Source: Alphaproteobacteria bacterium
Lineage (GTDB): Bacteria; Pseudomonadota; Alphaproteobacteria; Caulobacterales; Caulobacteraceae
Reading direction: 5' to 3'
Assembly: GCA_018826515.1 (NCBI GenBank)
Contig: JAHKAM010000029.1
Coordinates: forward strand, 1 to 64,000
Length of the DNA stretch: 64,000 bases
Translations under genes and position numbers: made by a program
Notes under the pieces: generated by a model
What the model saw: the letters and a program-made list of their open reading frames with translations, nothing else
Databases searched by the model: none
Told to the model about the DNA's origin: nothing
Part shown: piece by piece, positions 54,521 through 64,000 of the stretch
Layout: every line of letters begins with the position of its first letter
Numbering within the stretch: the first letter of the stretch is position 1

Positions 54521-55387
54521 TCAGTGCGACAGAAAGACGGGCCCGCGCGGCTGGTTCAGGATCGACCGGGTGGCGCCGCCGAGCAGGAATTCCCGGGCCC
54601 TCGAATGCCCGAAGCCGCCCATCACCAGCAGATCGGCGTTCGCGGCGGCATAGGTCTCCAGCACGGTCCCGACAGGCCGACCCCCAACCCGCTCTTCGTC
54701 AATCCCGGCCTTGACCCCGTGCCGGGTCAGATGGCGGACAACGTCCCCGCCCAGCCCCGCTGTCGCCGAGGCCTTCTCGTCCAGCACGGTCAGGATACGA
54801 ACTTCCGTGGCCTGTTTGAGCAACGGCAGGGCGTCGGCAAGGGCGCGGGACGCGGCGCGGCTGCCATCCCAGGCCACGACGACGCGTTCGAAGGCCGCGG
54901 CGTCTCCGACCTCGCCGTCCTCCGGGAAGACCAGCACCGGCCGGCCCGATCCGAAAAGCACCGCCTCGGCCACCGACCGGTCGATCTCGACCCGCGGCCC
55001 AACCGAAATCAGGCAAATGTCACGGGTGCGCGCCGCGTTGGCCAGGACGTCGCCCTCGAAATAGAAGTCGGTCGGCTGGACCACAAACCCGCTGTTCAAC
55101 GCCCGCTCGCCGGCGATCTCCTGCCACAGAAGTCCGGCGGTCAGGGCGCGCTGAACATTGGCCGCGTTCTCCTCGCGGACGAGATCGTCGATCCCGGCCA
55201 GCAGGTTGGCGAGCCGGTTTCGCGCAGGTTTGATGCGGACCTCCAGCGCCATGGCGGTGACTTCGCCGTCCGCGGCGGCGCCGAGCCGGGCCGCGATCGA
55301 CGCGGCGGTGCGCATGGCGGCCTCGGGCAGGGCGTCGGGATAGGTGAACAGCGGCAGCAGGATGTCGCGATAGGTCATGGCGCTCAT
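54521..55387 (-). CDS. Universal stress protein (UspA family)
   Basis: A 288-residue protein of tandem Usp-type layout. The amino half (MTYRDILLPLFTYPDALPEAAMRTAASIAARLGA) is a degenerate Usp domain. The carboxyl half carries FERVVVAWDGSRAASRALADALPLL and the nucleotide loop GGFGHSRAREFLLGGATRSIL (G-2x-G-9x-G-A/T). Such proteins bind ATP and support stress survival. The start may be ATG 55387 (MSAMTYRD) or 55378 (MTYRD); AAGGA lies just upstream of the first. Confidence 0.88.
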   Translation of the reverse strand: MSAMTYRDILLPLFTYPDALPEAAMRTAASIAARLGAAADGEVTAMALEVRIKPARNRLANLLAGIDDLVREENAANVQRALTAGLLWQEIAGERALNSGFVVQPTDFYFEGDVLANAARTRDICLISVGPRVEIDRSVAEAVLFGSGRPVLVFPEDGEVGDAAAFERVVVAWDGSRAASRALADALPLLKQATEVRILTVLDEKASATAGLGGDVVRHLTRHGVKAGIDEERVGGRPVGTVLETYAAANADLLVMGGFGHSRAREFLLGGATRSILNQPRGPVFLSH

Positions 55388-55528
55388 CGTCCTTTCGGGT
55401 GCGGGCGGCGGCATCCGCGCCAGCCCGGCCATGAGACGATGGCGTCGCCCCAGCGACAACTCCGTATCTCTACGCAACGCCACCCCGGCGGGCGGCGCGG
55501 ATGGGAGGAGGATATCTGACCCCGCGGG

Positions 55529-55942
55529 TCACCCGCCGCCCAGGGCCATGATCACGCAGCCCGCAAGCGGGAAGATCACAAAGAAGACGATCACGACCGC
55601 GACCCCGGCCTTCTTTGCGGATCCGAGCACGCCCTGGATTTCCTGCTCATCCAGCTCGCCGATCTTGCCCGGCGTATGGTCGGTCATCCACTCGTCGTTC
55701 TCCTCCGCGTCGAGACCGCCGAATTCGCCCTTCCGGGCGCGGGCGACCAGCTCCCGGGCCTGAACGATCTGATGGTCCGGCGCACTGACGCGGACCCCGC
55801 CAAGGGCGAACTGAAGATGGGACGCGTTGTTGGCCATCTCGCGGTCAGTCACCCGCGCATCGACCCCGTGCTGTCTCAGCAGGGCGGCCGCCAGCTCGGC
55901 TTCCGGCAGCGTCGGGAATCGGGCGACTTCCAGACGATCCAT
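55529..55942 (-). CDS. DUF2007-domain protein with carboxyl-terminal membrane segment
   Basis: A 137-residue protein with an amino-terminal DUF2007 domain (putative signal-transducing protein), about residues 1-70: LEVARFPTLPEAELAAALLRQHGVDARVTD and VRVSAPDHQIVQARELV. An acidic linker follows, then one transmembrane helix near 112-134 (AGVAVVIVFFVIFPLAGCVI). It is tail-anchored in appearance. It is the only gene in its gap, with the VOC-protein gene 50 bp upstream on the same strand. Confidence 0.82.
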   Translation of the reverse strand: MDRLEVARFPTLPEAELAAALLRQHGVDARVTDREMANNASHLQFALGGVRVSAPDHQIVQARELVARARKGEFGGLDAEENDEWMTDHTPGKIGELDEQEIQGVLGSAKKAGVAVVIVFFVIFPLAGCVIMALGGG

Positions 55943-55992
55943 GGCGCCGTTCCCTACAGTTGATCAGCTACCCGGGCCACCCTGGCCGCTCG

Positions 55993-56385
55993 TCAGCTCG
56001 CCGGCCGCTGCAGCAGCGATGGATCGGCATAGGCCTTGATCTCCACCAGATAACCGTCGGGATCGGCGAGCATCATCTTCGCCTGTCCCTTCGCATCATC
56101 GATGGTCGGCCGTAGCCGAAACTCGCAACCCGTCGAGACAAGCCGATCCGCGAGCCCCGCCCAAACGTCCCAGTCCAGGGTGGCGCCGGAATGCTGGGCT
56201 TCGCGGAACGGCGACGGCACGACGGCGGCCGGTCGCTGGTAGACGGTGACCTGCGCGCCGAACAGCCAAAGGTCGACCCAATGGTCGGTCACCCGGCCGG
56301 CGCGCGCGCCGAGCATGTCTTCGTAGAACCGCCGCGTCCGCGTCAGGTCGGAGACGGAGAGCGACAGGTGGAAGACGGGATCCAC
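55993..56385 (-). CDS. VOC family protein (glyoxalase/dioxygenase fold)
   Basis: A 130-residue single-module vicinal-oxygen-chelate protein. VFHLSLSVSDLTRTRRFYEDMLGARAG carries the first metal histidine, and MLADPDGYLVEIKAYADP carries the ending glutamate. The substrate is unknown; relatives include glyoxalase I and bleomycin-resistance types. It begins 4 bp after the sucB stop on the same strand, so it is probably the last gene of the TCA operon. Confidence 0.87.
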   Translation of the reverse strand: MDPVFHLSLSVSDLTRTRRFYEDMLGARAGRVTDHWVDLWLFGAQVTVYQRPAAVVPSPFREAQHSGATLDWDVWAGLADRLVSTGCEFRLRPTIDDAKGQAKMMLADPDGYLVEIKAYADPSLLQRPAS

Positions 56386-56389
56386 GGTC

Positions 56390-57934
56390 CTACAGGTCCA
56401 GCAGCGCCCGCGCCGGGTCTTCCAGCAGCTCCTTGACCCGCACGAGGAAGGTCACCGCCTCCTTGCCGTCGACGATGCGGTGGTCGTAGCTGAGGGCCAG
56501 ATACATCATCGGCCGGATCACCACCTGGCCGTCCACCGCCATGGGGCGCTGGACGATGTTGTGCATGCCGAGGATGCCCGACTGCGGCGCGTTCAGGATC
56601 GGCGTCGACATCAGCGAGCCGTAGGTGCCGCCGTTGGTGATGGTGAAGGTGCCGCCCTGCAGCTGGTCCAGGGTCAGGTCGCCGTCGCGGGCGGCCTTGC
56701 CGAGCGCCGCGATGCCCTTTTCGATGCCCGCCAGCGACAGCTGGTCGGCGTCGCGCAGGACCGGAACGACGAGGCCCTTCTCGGTGCCGACGGCCACGCC
56801 GATGTCATAGTGGTTCTTGTAGATGATGTCCGTGCCGTCGATCTCGGCGTTGACCGCCGGAATTTCCTTCAGGGCCGCGACGATGGCCTTGGTGAAGAAG
56901 GACATGAAGCCCAGCTTCACGCCGTGGCGCTTCTCGAAGACGTCCTTGTACTGGCTGCGCAGGGCCATGACGTTGGTCATGTCCACCTCGTTGAAGGTGG
57001 TCAGCTGGGCGGCGGTGTTCTGCGATTCCTTGAGGCGGCGGGCGATGGTCTGGCGCAGCCGGGTCATCTTGACCCGTTCCTCGCGCGGCTGGTCGGCGCG
57101 GGGTGCGGCCGGAGCCGCGGCCTTCGGAGCCGGCGTCGCGGCGGGGGCGGCGCCGATGGCGGCGACGGCGTCGGCCTTGGTGATGTTGCCCTTGGGCCCC
57201 GTGGCGGCGAGGGCCTTGGGATCGAGGTTGTTCTCGGCCACCACGCGCTGGACGGCGGGCGACAGGTGCGGGGCGTCGGAGCCGGAGCTGGCCGGGGCGG
57301 CGGGTGCCGCGGTCCTGGCCGGAGCGGGGGCGGCGCCTTCGCCCGAGGCGGCGATGCTGCCGATCTGCTGGCCCGGGGTGACGGTCGAACCGGTCTCGGC
57401 GTCGATGGTCAGGACGCCGGCGGCGGGGGCGGAAACCTCGACGGCGACCTTGTCGGTCTCGATCTCGACCAGCATCTCATCCTTGGCGACCGTGTCGCCG
57501 GCCTTCTTCAGCCAGGTCCCCATCGTGCCCTCGGCGACGCTCTCGCCCATGGTCGGAGTCATGATGGCGACGGAGCCGCCCGAGGGAGCGGCGGGAGCGG
57601 GCGTGGCCGCGGGGGCGGACGCGGCGGCCGGAGCCGGAGCGGCTTCAGCCTTCGGCGCGGCAGCGACCTTGGGGGCCTCGGCGGACGGCGCGGCGGATGC
57701 GCCTTCGGTGACCACGCCGAGGACGGCGCCGGGGGTCACGGTCTCGCCGTCCGGGGTCTTGATCTCGGACAGGACGCCGTCGGCGGGCGACACGACTTCC
57801 AGCGACACCTTGTCGGTCTCCAGCTCGACCAGAACCTCGTCCTTCTTCACGGCGTCGCCGGCCTTCTTCGTCCACTTGCCGATGGTGGCTTCGGTGACGG
57901 ATTCGCCGAGGGCGGGGGTCAGGATGTCGGCCAT
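56390..57934 (-). CDS. sucB: 2-oxoglutarate dehydrogenase E2, dihydrolipoyl succinyltransferase
   Basis: E2 core of the 2-oxoglutarate dehydrogenase complex, 514 residues. There are two lipoyl domains, at about 1-78 ([13 protein letters not shown], lipoylated Lys) and 105-182 ([13 protein letters not shown]). A Pro/Ala linker precedes a peripheral-subunit binding domain near 220-255 ([33 protein letters not shown]). The catalytic domain ends with [16 protein letters not shown]. The common SucB has one lipoyl domain and about 400 residues, so the duplication is notable. It follows sucA by 32 bp. Confidence 0.96.
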   Translation of the reverse strand: MADILTPALGESVTEATIGKWTKKAGDAVKKDEVLVELETDKVSLEVVSPADGVLSEIKTPDGETVTPGAVLGVVTEGASAAPSAEAPKVAAAPKAEAAPAPAAASAPAATPAPAAPSGGSVAIMTPTMGESVAEGTMGTWLKKAGDTVAKDEMLVEIETDKVAVEVSAPAAGVLTIDAETGSTVTPGQQIGSIAASGEGAAPAPARTAAPAAPASSGSDAPHLSPAVQRVVAENNLDPKALAATGPKGNITKADAVAAIGAAPAATPAPKAAAPAAPRADQPREERVKMTRLRQTIARRLKESQNTAAQLTTFNEVDMTNVMALRSQYKDVFEKRHGVKLGFMSFFTKAIVAALKEIPAVNAEIDGTDIIYKNHYDIGVAVGTEKGLVVPVLRDADQLSLAGIEKGIAALGKAARDGDLTLDQLQGGTFTITNGGTYGSLMSTPILNAPQSGILGMHNIVQRPMAVDGQVVIRPMMYLALSYDHRIVDGKEAVTFLVRVKELLEDPARALLDL

Positions 57935-57966
57935 GGTCGGGTCCAGGTCTCGTTCAGGTCAGAGGG

Positions 57967-60900
57967 TCAGGCGAAGGCGTCGGTCAGGAAGGCGTCGAGT
58001 TCTTTCAGGTGCCGGCTCATCAGGCCCGCGGCGGTCGAGGCCGAGGCCGGACGCCCGACGTAGCGGGCCCGCTTCGACTTCACCGAAAGCTTCTCCAGCG
58101 TCAGTTCGATCCAGGGATCGACGAAGGTCCAGCCGCCCATGTTCTTGGGCTCTTCCTGGCACCAGACCAGTTCGGCGTTGGGGAAGCGGGCCAGTTCGGT
58201 CATCAGCGACTTCATCGGCCACGGATAGAATTGCTCCATCCGCATCAGATAGACGTCGTCGGTCTGGTCGCGTTCGCGGCGCTCCAGCAGATCGTAATAG
58301 ACCTTGCCCGAACACAGGACGACGCGGCGGATGTCCGTGTCGGCCTTGAGCGTCACGCCCGCGACCTCGGGCCGGGTCTGGGCGTCGTCGTGCAGGATGC
58401 GGTGGAAGGAGCTGCCCTCGGCCATGTCGGCGAGGGTCGAGACCGCCTTCTTGTGCCGCAGCAGGCTCTTGGGCGTCATGATGATCAGCGGCTTGCGGAA
58501 CGGCCGGTGCATCTGGCGGCGCAGGATGTGGAAATAGTTGGCCGGGGTGGTGCAGTTGGCGACCTGGATATTGTCCTCGGCGCACTGCTGCAGGAACCGC
58601 TCCAGACGGGCCGAGGAGTGCTCCGGCCCCTGCCCTTCGTAGCCGTGCGGCAGCAGCATGGTCAGGCCGCACATGCGCAGCCATTTACGCTCGCCCGAGG
58701 TGATGAACTGATCGATCACCACCTGCGCCCCGTTCACGAAGTCGCCGAACTGGGCCTCCCACATCACCAGGGTGTTGGGGTCGGTCAGAGCGTAGCCGTA
58801 TTCGAAGCCCAGCACCGCCTCTTCCGACAGGGCCGAGTCGATCACCTCATACTCGGCCTGCCCCTCGCGCAGATTGTTGAGCGGGACGTAGCGTTCCTCG
58901 GTGGTCTGGTCGACGATGCCGGAATGGCGCTGGCTGAAGGTGCCGCGCACCGAATCCTGGCCCGACAGGCGGACCGGGAAGCCCTCGTCCAGCAGCGAGG
59001 CGAAGGCCAGGCTCTCGGCCGTGGCCCAGTCGATGTTCTGGCCCGAGGTGATCATCTCGCGCCGGCCGTCCATGACGCGCTTCAGCGTCTTGTGCATGTC
59101 GACGTCGTTCGGGATGGTCGTCAGCCGGTGGCCGAGATCGGCCAGCTTCGCCGCCGGAACCGAGGTCTCGCCGCGGCGCTCGTCGCCCTCGGGCAGGCCG
59201 ATGCCCTGCCACTGGCCGTCCATCCAGTCGGCCTTGTGCGCCTCGAAGGTCTTGCCGGCGTCGAACTCGGCGTCGAGGAAGGCCTCGAACCGCTCGACCT
59301 CGGCGTCGACCGCGGCCTGGTCGATCACGCCCTCGGCGATCAGCCGTTCGGCGTAGATCTCGCGCGTCGATTTCAGGGCGCGGATCTTCGAATACATCAG
59401 CGGCTGGGTGAAGGTCGGATCGTCGCCCTCGTTGTGGCCGAAGCGGCGGTAGCAGAACATGTCCACCACCACGTCCTTGTGGAATTTCTGGCGGAACTCG
59501 GTCGCCACCTTGGCGGCGAAGACCACCGCCTCCGGATCGTCGCCGTTGACGTGGAAGATCGGCGCCTGGACCATCAGGGCCACGTCCGACGGATAGGGCG
59601 AGCTACGGCTGTTGCGCGGGCTGGTGGTGAAGCCGATCTGGTTGTTGACGACGAAATGCATCGTCCCGCCGGTGCGGTAGCCCTTCAACCCCATCAGGGC
59701 GAAGCATTCGGCCACCACGCCCTGGCCGGCGAAGGCGGCGTCGCCGTGGATCAGCAGCGGCATGACCTTGGACCGGTCCAGCGCATTCTGCTCGCCCGGA
59801 TCGCCGGCTTTCGCCGCATTGGCTTCCCGGATGTCGAACGCCTGTTTCGCGCGCGCCTTGCCCAGCACCACCGGATTGACGATCTCGAGGTGCGAGGGGT
59901 TGGCGGTCAGGGACAGGTGGACCTTGTTGCCGTCGAACTCGCGGTCCGACGAGGCGCCCATGTGATATTTGACGTCGCCCGACCCCTCGATGTCCGAGGG
60001 CACGGTCGAACCGCCCTGGAATTCGTGGAAGATGGCGCGATAGGGCTTGCCCATCACCGCCGCCAGGGTGTTCAGCCGCCCGCGGTGGGCCATGCCGAAG
60101 ACCACCTCGTCGACGCCCAGGGCGCCGCCGCGCTTGATGATCTGCTCCAGCGCCGGGACCATGGCCTCGCCGCCGTCGAGGCCGAACCGCTTGGTGCCGG
60201 GGAACCGCTTGTGCAGGAAGCGCTCGAAGCCCTCGGCCTCGATCAGCTTGTAGAGGATGGCCAGCTTGCCCTCGCGGGTGAAGCCGTTCTGGGCGAATTT
60301 GTCCGAGCCCTCGAACCGCGCCTGGAGCCAATTCTTCTCGTCCGGCTCGGCGATGTGCATGAACTGGATGCCGAGCGTGCCGCAATAGGTGCGCTTGAGC
60401 AGGGCCAGGACCTCGCGGATGGTGCCGGTCTGGAAGCCCAGAACGCCGTCGAGGAAGATGGGGCGGTCGAGGTCGGCCTCGCTGAAGCCGTAGAATTCGG
60501 GGGTCAGTTCCGGGTTTCTGGTCGGCTGTTCGATGCCCAGCGGATCGAGATTGGCCTGCAGGTGGCCGCGCACGCGGTAGCTGCGGATCAGCATCAGGGC
60601 GCGGATCGAATCATGGGCGGCGGCGCGAACGGCCTCGGCCAGGACGGCGGCGTCCGGAGCGGCGGCGGCGACCGGCGTCGGCGCGCCCGGCTTTTTCGGA
60701 TCAGGCCTGGGAGCCGGCCAACGGCCGTCGAAAACCCCGGTCGCCTCGGTCGGCTCGGTCACGGCGGACCGACCCCACGAGCCGGCGGCGCCCGAGGCCT
60801 TCACACTCTCGGCGTTGTCGCGCAGCTGGTCGAAGAAGGCGCGCCATTCATCGGAAACCGATGCCGGATCAGCGGCCCATTTGCCGTGCAAATCCTCGAT

Positions 60901-60975
60901 GAACGAGGCGTTCGAGCCATACAGGAAGCTGGTCTCGGCAAAGACCTGGTTCAGCCGACCGGCATCGTCCGCCAT
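57967..60975 (-). CDS. sucA: 2-oxoglutarate dehydrogenase E1
   Basis: The thiamine-diphosphate E1 component, about 1002 residues, full length. The amino terminus TSFLYGSNASFIEDLHGKWAADP is the E2/E3-contact segment. The catalytic core shows EGFERFLHKRFPGTKRFGLDGGE, GMAHRGRLNTLAAVMGK, GDAAFAGQGVVAE and GYEGQGPEHSSARLERFLQ. I chose ATG 60975 (MADDAGRLNQ); a GTG at 60987 is possible and lies just after AAGGGA. It is followed by sucB and preceded by sucD with a 157-bp gap that holds no gene. Confidence 0.97.
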   Translation of the reverse strand: MADDAGRLNQVFAETSFLYGSNASFIEDLHGKWAADPASVSDEWRAFFDQLRDNAESVKASGAAGSWGRSAVTEPTEATGVFDGRWPAPRPDPKKPGAPTPVAAAAPDAAVLAEAVRAAAHDSIRALMLIRSYRVRGHLQANLDPLGIEQPTRNPELTPEFYGFSEADLDRPIFLDGVLGFQTGTIREVLALLKRTYCGTLGIQFMHIAEPDEKNWLQARFEGSDKFAQNGFTREGKLAILYKLIEAEGFERFLHKRFPGTKRFGLDGGEAMVPALEQIIKRGGALGVDEVVFGMAHRGRLNTLAAVMGKPYRAIFHEFQGGSTVPSDIEGSGDVKYHMGASSDREFDGNKVHLSLTANPSHLEIVNPVVLGKARAKQAFDIREANAAKAGDPGEQNALDRSKVMPLLIHGDAAFAGQGVVAECFALMGLKGYRTGGTMHFVVNNQIGFTTSPRNSRSSPYPSDVALMVQAPIFHVNGDDPEAVVFAAKVATEFRQKFHKDVVVDMFCYRRFGHNEGDDPTFTQPLMYSKIRALKSTREIYAERLIAEGVIDQAAVDAEVERFEAFLDAEFDAGKTFEAHKADWMDGQWQGIGLPEGDERRGETSVPAAKLADLGHRLTTIPNDVDMHKTLKRVMDGRREMITSGQNIDWATAESLAFASLLDEGFPVRLSGQDSVRGTFSQRHSGIVDQTTEERYVPLNNLREGQAEYEVIDSALSEEAVLGFEYGYALTDPNTLVMWEAQFGDFVNGAQVVIDQFITSGERKWLRMCGLTMLLPHGYEGQGPEHSSARLERFLQQCAEDNIQVANCTTPANYFHILRRQMHRPFRKPLIIMTPKSLLRHKKAVSTLADMAEGSSFHRILHDDAQTRPEVAGVTLKADTDIRRVVLCSGKVYYDLLERRERDQTDDVYLMRMEQFYPWPMKSLMTELARFPNAELVWCQEEPKNMGGWTFVDPWIELTLEKLSVKSKRARYVGRPASASTAAGLMSRHLKELDAFLTDAFA

Positions 60976-61144
60976 TGTTCTCGTCACGTCCCTTGGGCGG
61001 CGCGCGCACGCCTGCGCACGACCGGCGTCGCTGATATAGGCGTTGTTTCCTTATGGGTCATGACCGAATGGGGGCGAAAGGGTGGAAATTCTCGCAATTC
61101 GCGTGAAATTCGCCCGCCTCATGTCCCATCAGCGAGACGTGAAA

Positions 61145-62047
61145 TCAGCCCTTGAGCAGCTCCACAAGGGTCGAGCCCAGACGCGCCGGCGAGTCCGACA
61201 CGCGAATGCCGGCGGCCTGCATGGCGGCGATCTTGGACTCCGCATCGCCCTTGCCGCCCGAGACGACGGCGCCGGCGTGGCCCATGGTGCGGCCCTTGGG
61301 GGCCGTGCGTCCAGCGATGAAGCCGACCATGGGCTTGGAGCGGCCCTTCTTCGCCTCGTCGATCAGGAACTGGGCCGCGTCTTCCTCGGCGGCGCCGCCG
61401 ATCTCGCCGATCATGACGATGGACTTCGTCTCGGGGTCGGCCAGGAAAAGTTCGAGGACGTCGATGAACTCGGTGCCCTTGACCGGGTCGCCGCCGATGC
61501 CGACGGCCGTGGTCTGGCCCAGGCCCTCGTTCGAGGTCTGGAACACCGCCTCATAGGTCAAGGTGCCCGAGCGAGAGACGATGCCGACATTGCCCTTCTT
61601 GAAGATGGAGCCCGGCATGATGCCGATCTTGCACTCTTCCGGGGTCAGGATGCCCGGGCAGTTCGGGCCCAGCAGGCGGGAGTTCGAGCGGTCCAGCCGC
61701 GCCTTGACCCGCACCATGTCCAGCACCGGAATGCCCTCGGTGATGCAGGTGATGAAGGGCACCTCTGCCTCGATGGCCTCGATGATGGCGTCCGCGGCGC
61801 CCGCCGGCGGGACATAGATCACCGAGGCGGTCGCGCCGGTGGCCTCTTTCGCTTCGGCGACGGAGGCGAAGATCGGCAGGGTCTCGCCCTCCGAACCGGT
61901 CCAGTTGGTCCCGCCCTTGGCCGGGTGCACGCCGCCGACCATCTTCGTTCCGTAGTAGCGAAGCGCCTGTTCGGTGTGGAAGGTGCCGGTCTTGCCGGTC
62001 AGGCCCTGGACGATGACCTTGGTGTTCTTGTCGACGAGGATGGACAT
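61145..62047 (-). CDS. sucD: Succinyl-CoA synthetase alpha subunit
   Basis: The CoA-binding and phosphohistidine subunit, 300 residues. It begins [29 protein letters not shown], with the CoA-binding Rossmann fold. [22 protein letters not shown] is family-typical, and the active-site histidine lies in [22 protein letters not shown]. It follows sucC by 53 bp on the minus strand and starts the second half of the operon. Confidence 0.98.
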   Translation of the reverse strand: MSILVDKNTKVIVQGLTGKTGTFHTEQALRYYGTKMVGGVHPAKGGTNWTGSEGETLPIFASVAEAKEATGATASVIYVPPAGAADAIIEAIEAEVPFITCITEGIPVLDMVRVKARLDRSNSRLLGPNCPGILTPEECKIGIMPGSIFKKGNVGIVSRSGTLTYEAVFQTSNEGLGQTTAVGIGGDPVKGTEFIDVLELFLADPETKSIVMIGEIGGAAEEDAAQFLIDEAKKGRSKPMVGFIAGRTAPKGRTMGHAGAVVSGGKGDAESKIAAMQAAGIRVSDSPARLGSTLVELLKG

Positions 62048-62100
62048 GGGTCTGCTCTGATTATTCGGTCAGCGGGACGGTCGGTGGCGGGCCCGGAGGC

Positions 62101-63291
<1,191 letters not shown>

Positions 63292-63373
63292 GGAGAGGCG
63301 CCGCCGGACTGCTGGGAGGAGTTGCGGCGCTTATAGGGGCTGCGCCTTCGCAGGCGCAACCGTCACCCCGCGA

Positions 63374-64000
63374 TCAGTCGACCCAGTCCTTCTTCAGCGT
63401 CCGCGAAGCCCCGATCAACAGCACCGCCGCCAGCAGATAGAAGCCCATGCCGGTGTAGATCGCCCAGCGCAGACTCTCCTCGCCGAAGCGCGGCGCCAGC
63501 AGGTCGCTCATCCAGCCGAAATAGTAGAAGCCGACGGCGATGCCGAGCAGGTTGTTGATCAGCAGGAACAGGGCCGAGGCGGTCGAACGCATCGGCGCCG
63601 GCACCAGATGCTGGATCGAGGCGGTGATCGGACCCAGCCAGGCCAGGTTCAGCCCCGTGGGGATCAGGAAGATCAGGAAGGCCAGGATCAGCTGCTGGGC
63701 GTTGGTGCCGCCCCCGGGAATGACCAGACCGATCAGCCAAGGAGAATTCATGGCCAGAATGAACATCGGCGCCGAGATCAGGAAGGCGATGGCCGGGGTC
63801 AGGGGATAGGCCCCCTTGCCGCGCTTCGACAGCTTGTCGGCGATGGCCCCGCCGCCCCAGATGCCCAGCACCCCGCCGATGAGGGCGATGCCGGCATAGT
63901 ACCAGCTGGTCTGCGACAGGGTCAGGCCGAAGCTGCGCATGAAGAACAGCGGCAGCCAGCCGGCCACGCCATAGCCGCACACCGAGGACGAGGCCGCGCC
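63374..64000 (-). CDS. MFS transporter, carboxyl-terminal part (5' end outside window)
   Basis: The frame is open to the right edge (reads GAASSSVCGYGVAGWLPLFF at the edge) and ends at 63374, giving about 208 residues. It covers the second half of a major facilitator. IALIGGVLGIWGGGAIADKLSKRGKGAYPL is the motif A-like loop 8-9, and several later helices end in ASRTLKKDWVD. The pattern resembles the spinster/hexuronate-type MFS group. The substrate is unknown. It is upstream of sucC on the same strand. Confidence 0.87.
   Translation of the reverse strand, partial: GAASSSVCGYGVAGWLPLFFMRSFGLTLSQTSWYYAGIALIGGVLGIWGGGAIADKLSKRGKGAYPLTPAIAFLISAPMFILAMNSPWLIGLVIPGGGTNAQQLILAFLIFLIPTGLNLAWLGPITASIQHLVPAPMRSTASALFLLINNLLGIAVGFYYFGWMSDLLAPRFGEESLRWAIYTGMGFYLLAAVLLIGASRTLKKDWVD

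Noticed and set aside
57967..61155. Very long plus-strand open frame (about 1,050 codons) opposite sucA
   Set aside because: It is a GC-rich antisense shadow: the composition (Gly, Ala, Asp, Leu, Val, Gln and His runs) mirrors sucA codons and no family motif or start signal is present. Similar shadows lie opposite dnaN, dnaA, pheT, glmS and others.

Overview
The window is high-GC DNA with the gene content and signals of an alphaproteobacterium of the Caulobacterales, most likely Brevundimonas or a close relative. The evidence is a dnaA-dnaN-recF cluster beside rpsT, enoyl-CoA hydratase and mutM; GANTC (CcrM-type) sites packed upstream of dnaA; alphaproteobacterial families such as EipA/DUF1134 and DUF2794; and a sigma-32 promoter plus ROSE-like leader on hsp20. 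The genus is inferred from remembered gene order and protein style, not from a search. Nearly everything is chromosomal housekeeping DNA. I see no tRNA, rRNA, CRISPR array, prophage or intact insertion sequence.

Layout. 0-4.4 kb: recF (cut by the left edge), dnaN, dnaA and rpsT on the minus strand. 4.5-7.1 kb: a BlaI-type repressor and BlaR1-like M56 peptidase under a palindromic operator, lying inside an otherwise typical neighbourhood. 7.1-11.3 kb: enoyl-CoA hydratase, mutM, a cytochrome c' gene tail and an OPT transporter. 11.5-19.5 kb: typA, a secreted protein, GlsB, an XRE regulator, a histidinol-phosphatase-like gene, a lysophospholipase-like hydrolase, two exported methyltransferase-fold paralogues and hsp20. 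19.5-22 kb: two overlapping pentapeptide-repeat genes. 22-33.3 kb: sugar-phosphate and envelope precursor genes (gpmA, phosphomannomutase, glmM, glmS, galU, a GT9 glycosyltransferase) followed by infC. 33.4-40 kb: an MFS exporter, rpmI-rplT, and pheS-orf-orf-pheT with two paralogous unknown genes inside the operon. 40-46.7 kb: small envelope proteins, EipA, sulfoquinovose synthase sqdB with a partner epimerase, thpR and a Bax inhibitor-1 protein. 46.7-50.7 kb: a response regulator-histidine kinase-DegP operon. 51-54.5 kb: glutaryl-CoA dehydrogenase and a CaiB-type CoA transferase. 54.5-64 kb: a universal stress protein, small genes, the TCA operon sucC-sucD-sucA-sucB, and an MFS gene cut by the right edge.

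The most unusual feature is a family of intergenic elements found only between 0.77 and 22.2 kb. Each has two inverted arms built from 7-bp units (TTAGTGA, TTAGTGG, CTAGTGG; in one copy TTAGGGC) around a core of roughly 25-65 bp. Four cores share GCCGCCCTTCCGC. In six of the seven copies one arm begins only 2-11 nt after a stop codon, so the element would sit as a long hairpin right behind a reading frame. Two copies separate dnaA, dnaN and recF. I do not recognise a named family for it.

Other points: a cytochrome c' gene tail stranded between two of these elements; a likely ATT start for infC; TTG starts for recF, glmM and a hydrolase; a SucB with two lipoyl domains; exported proteins with a methyltransferase fold; and a four-part GTGTTC/GAACAC site cluster beside a possible small RNA.
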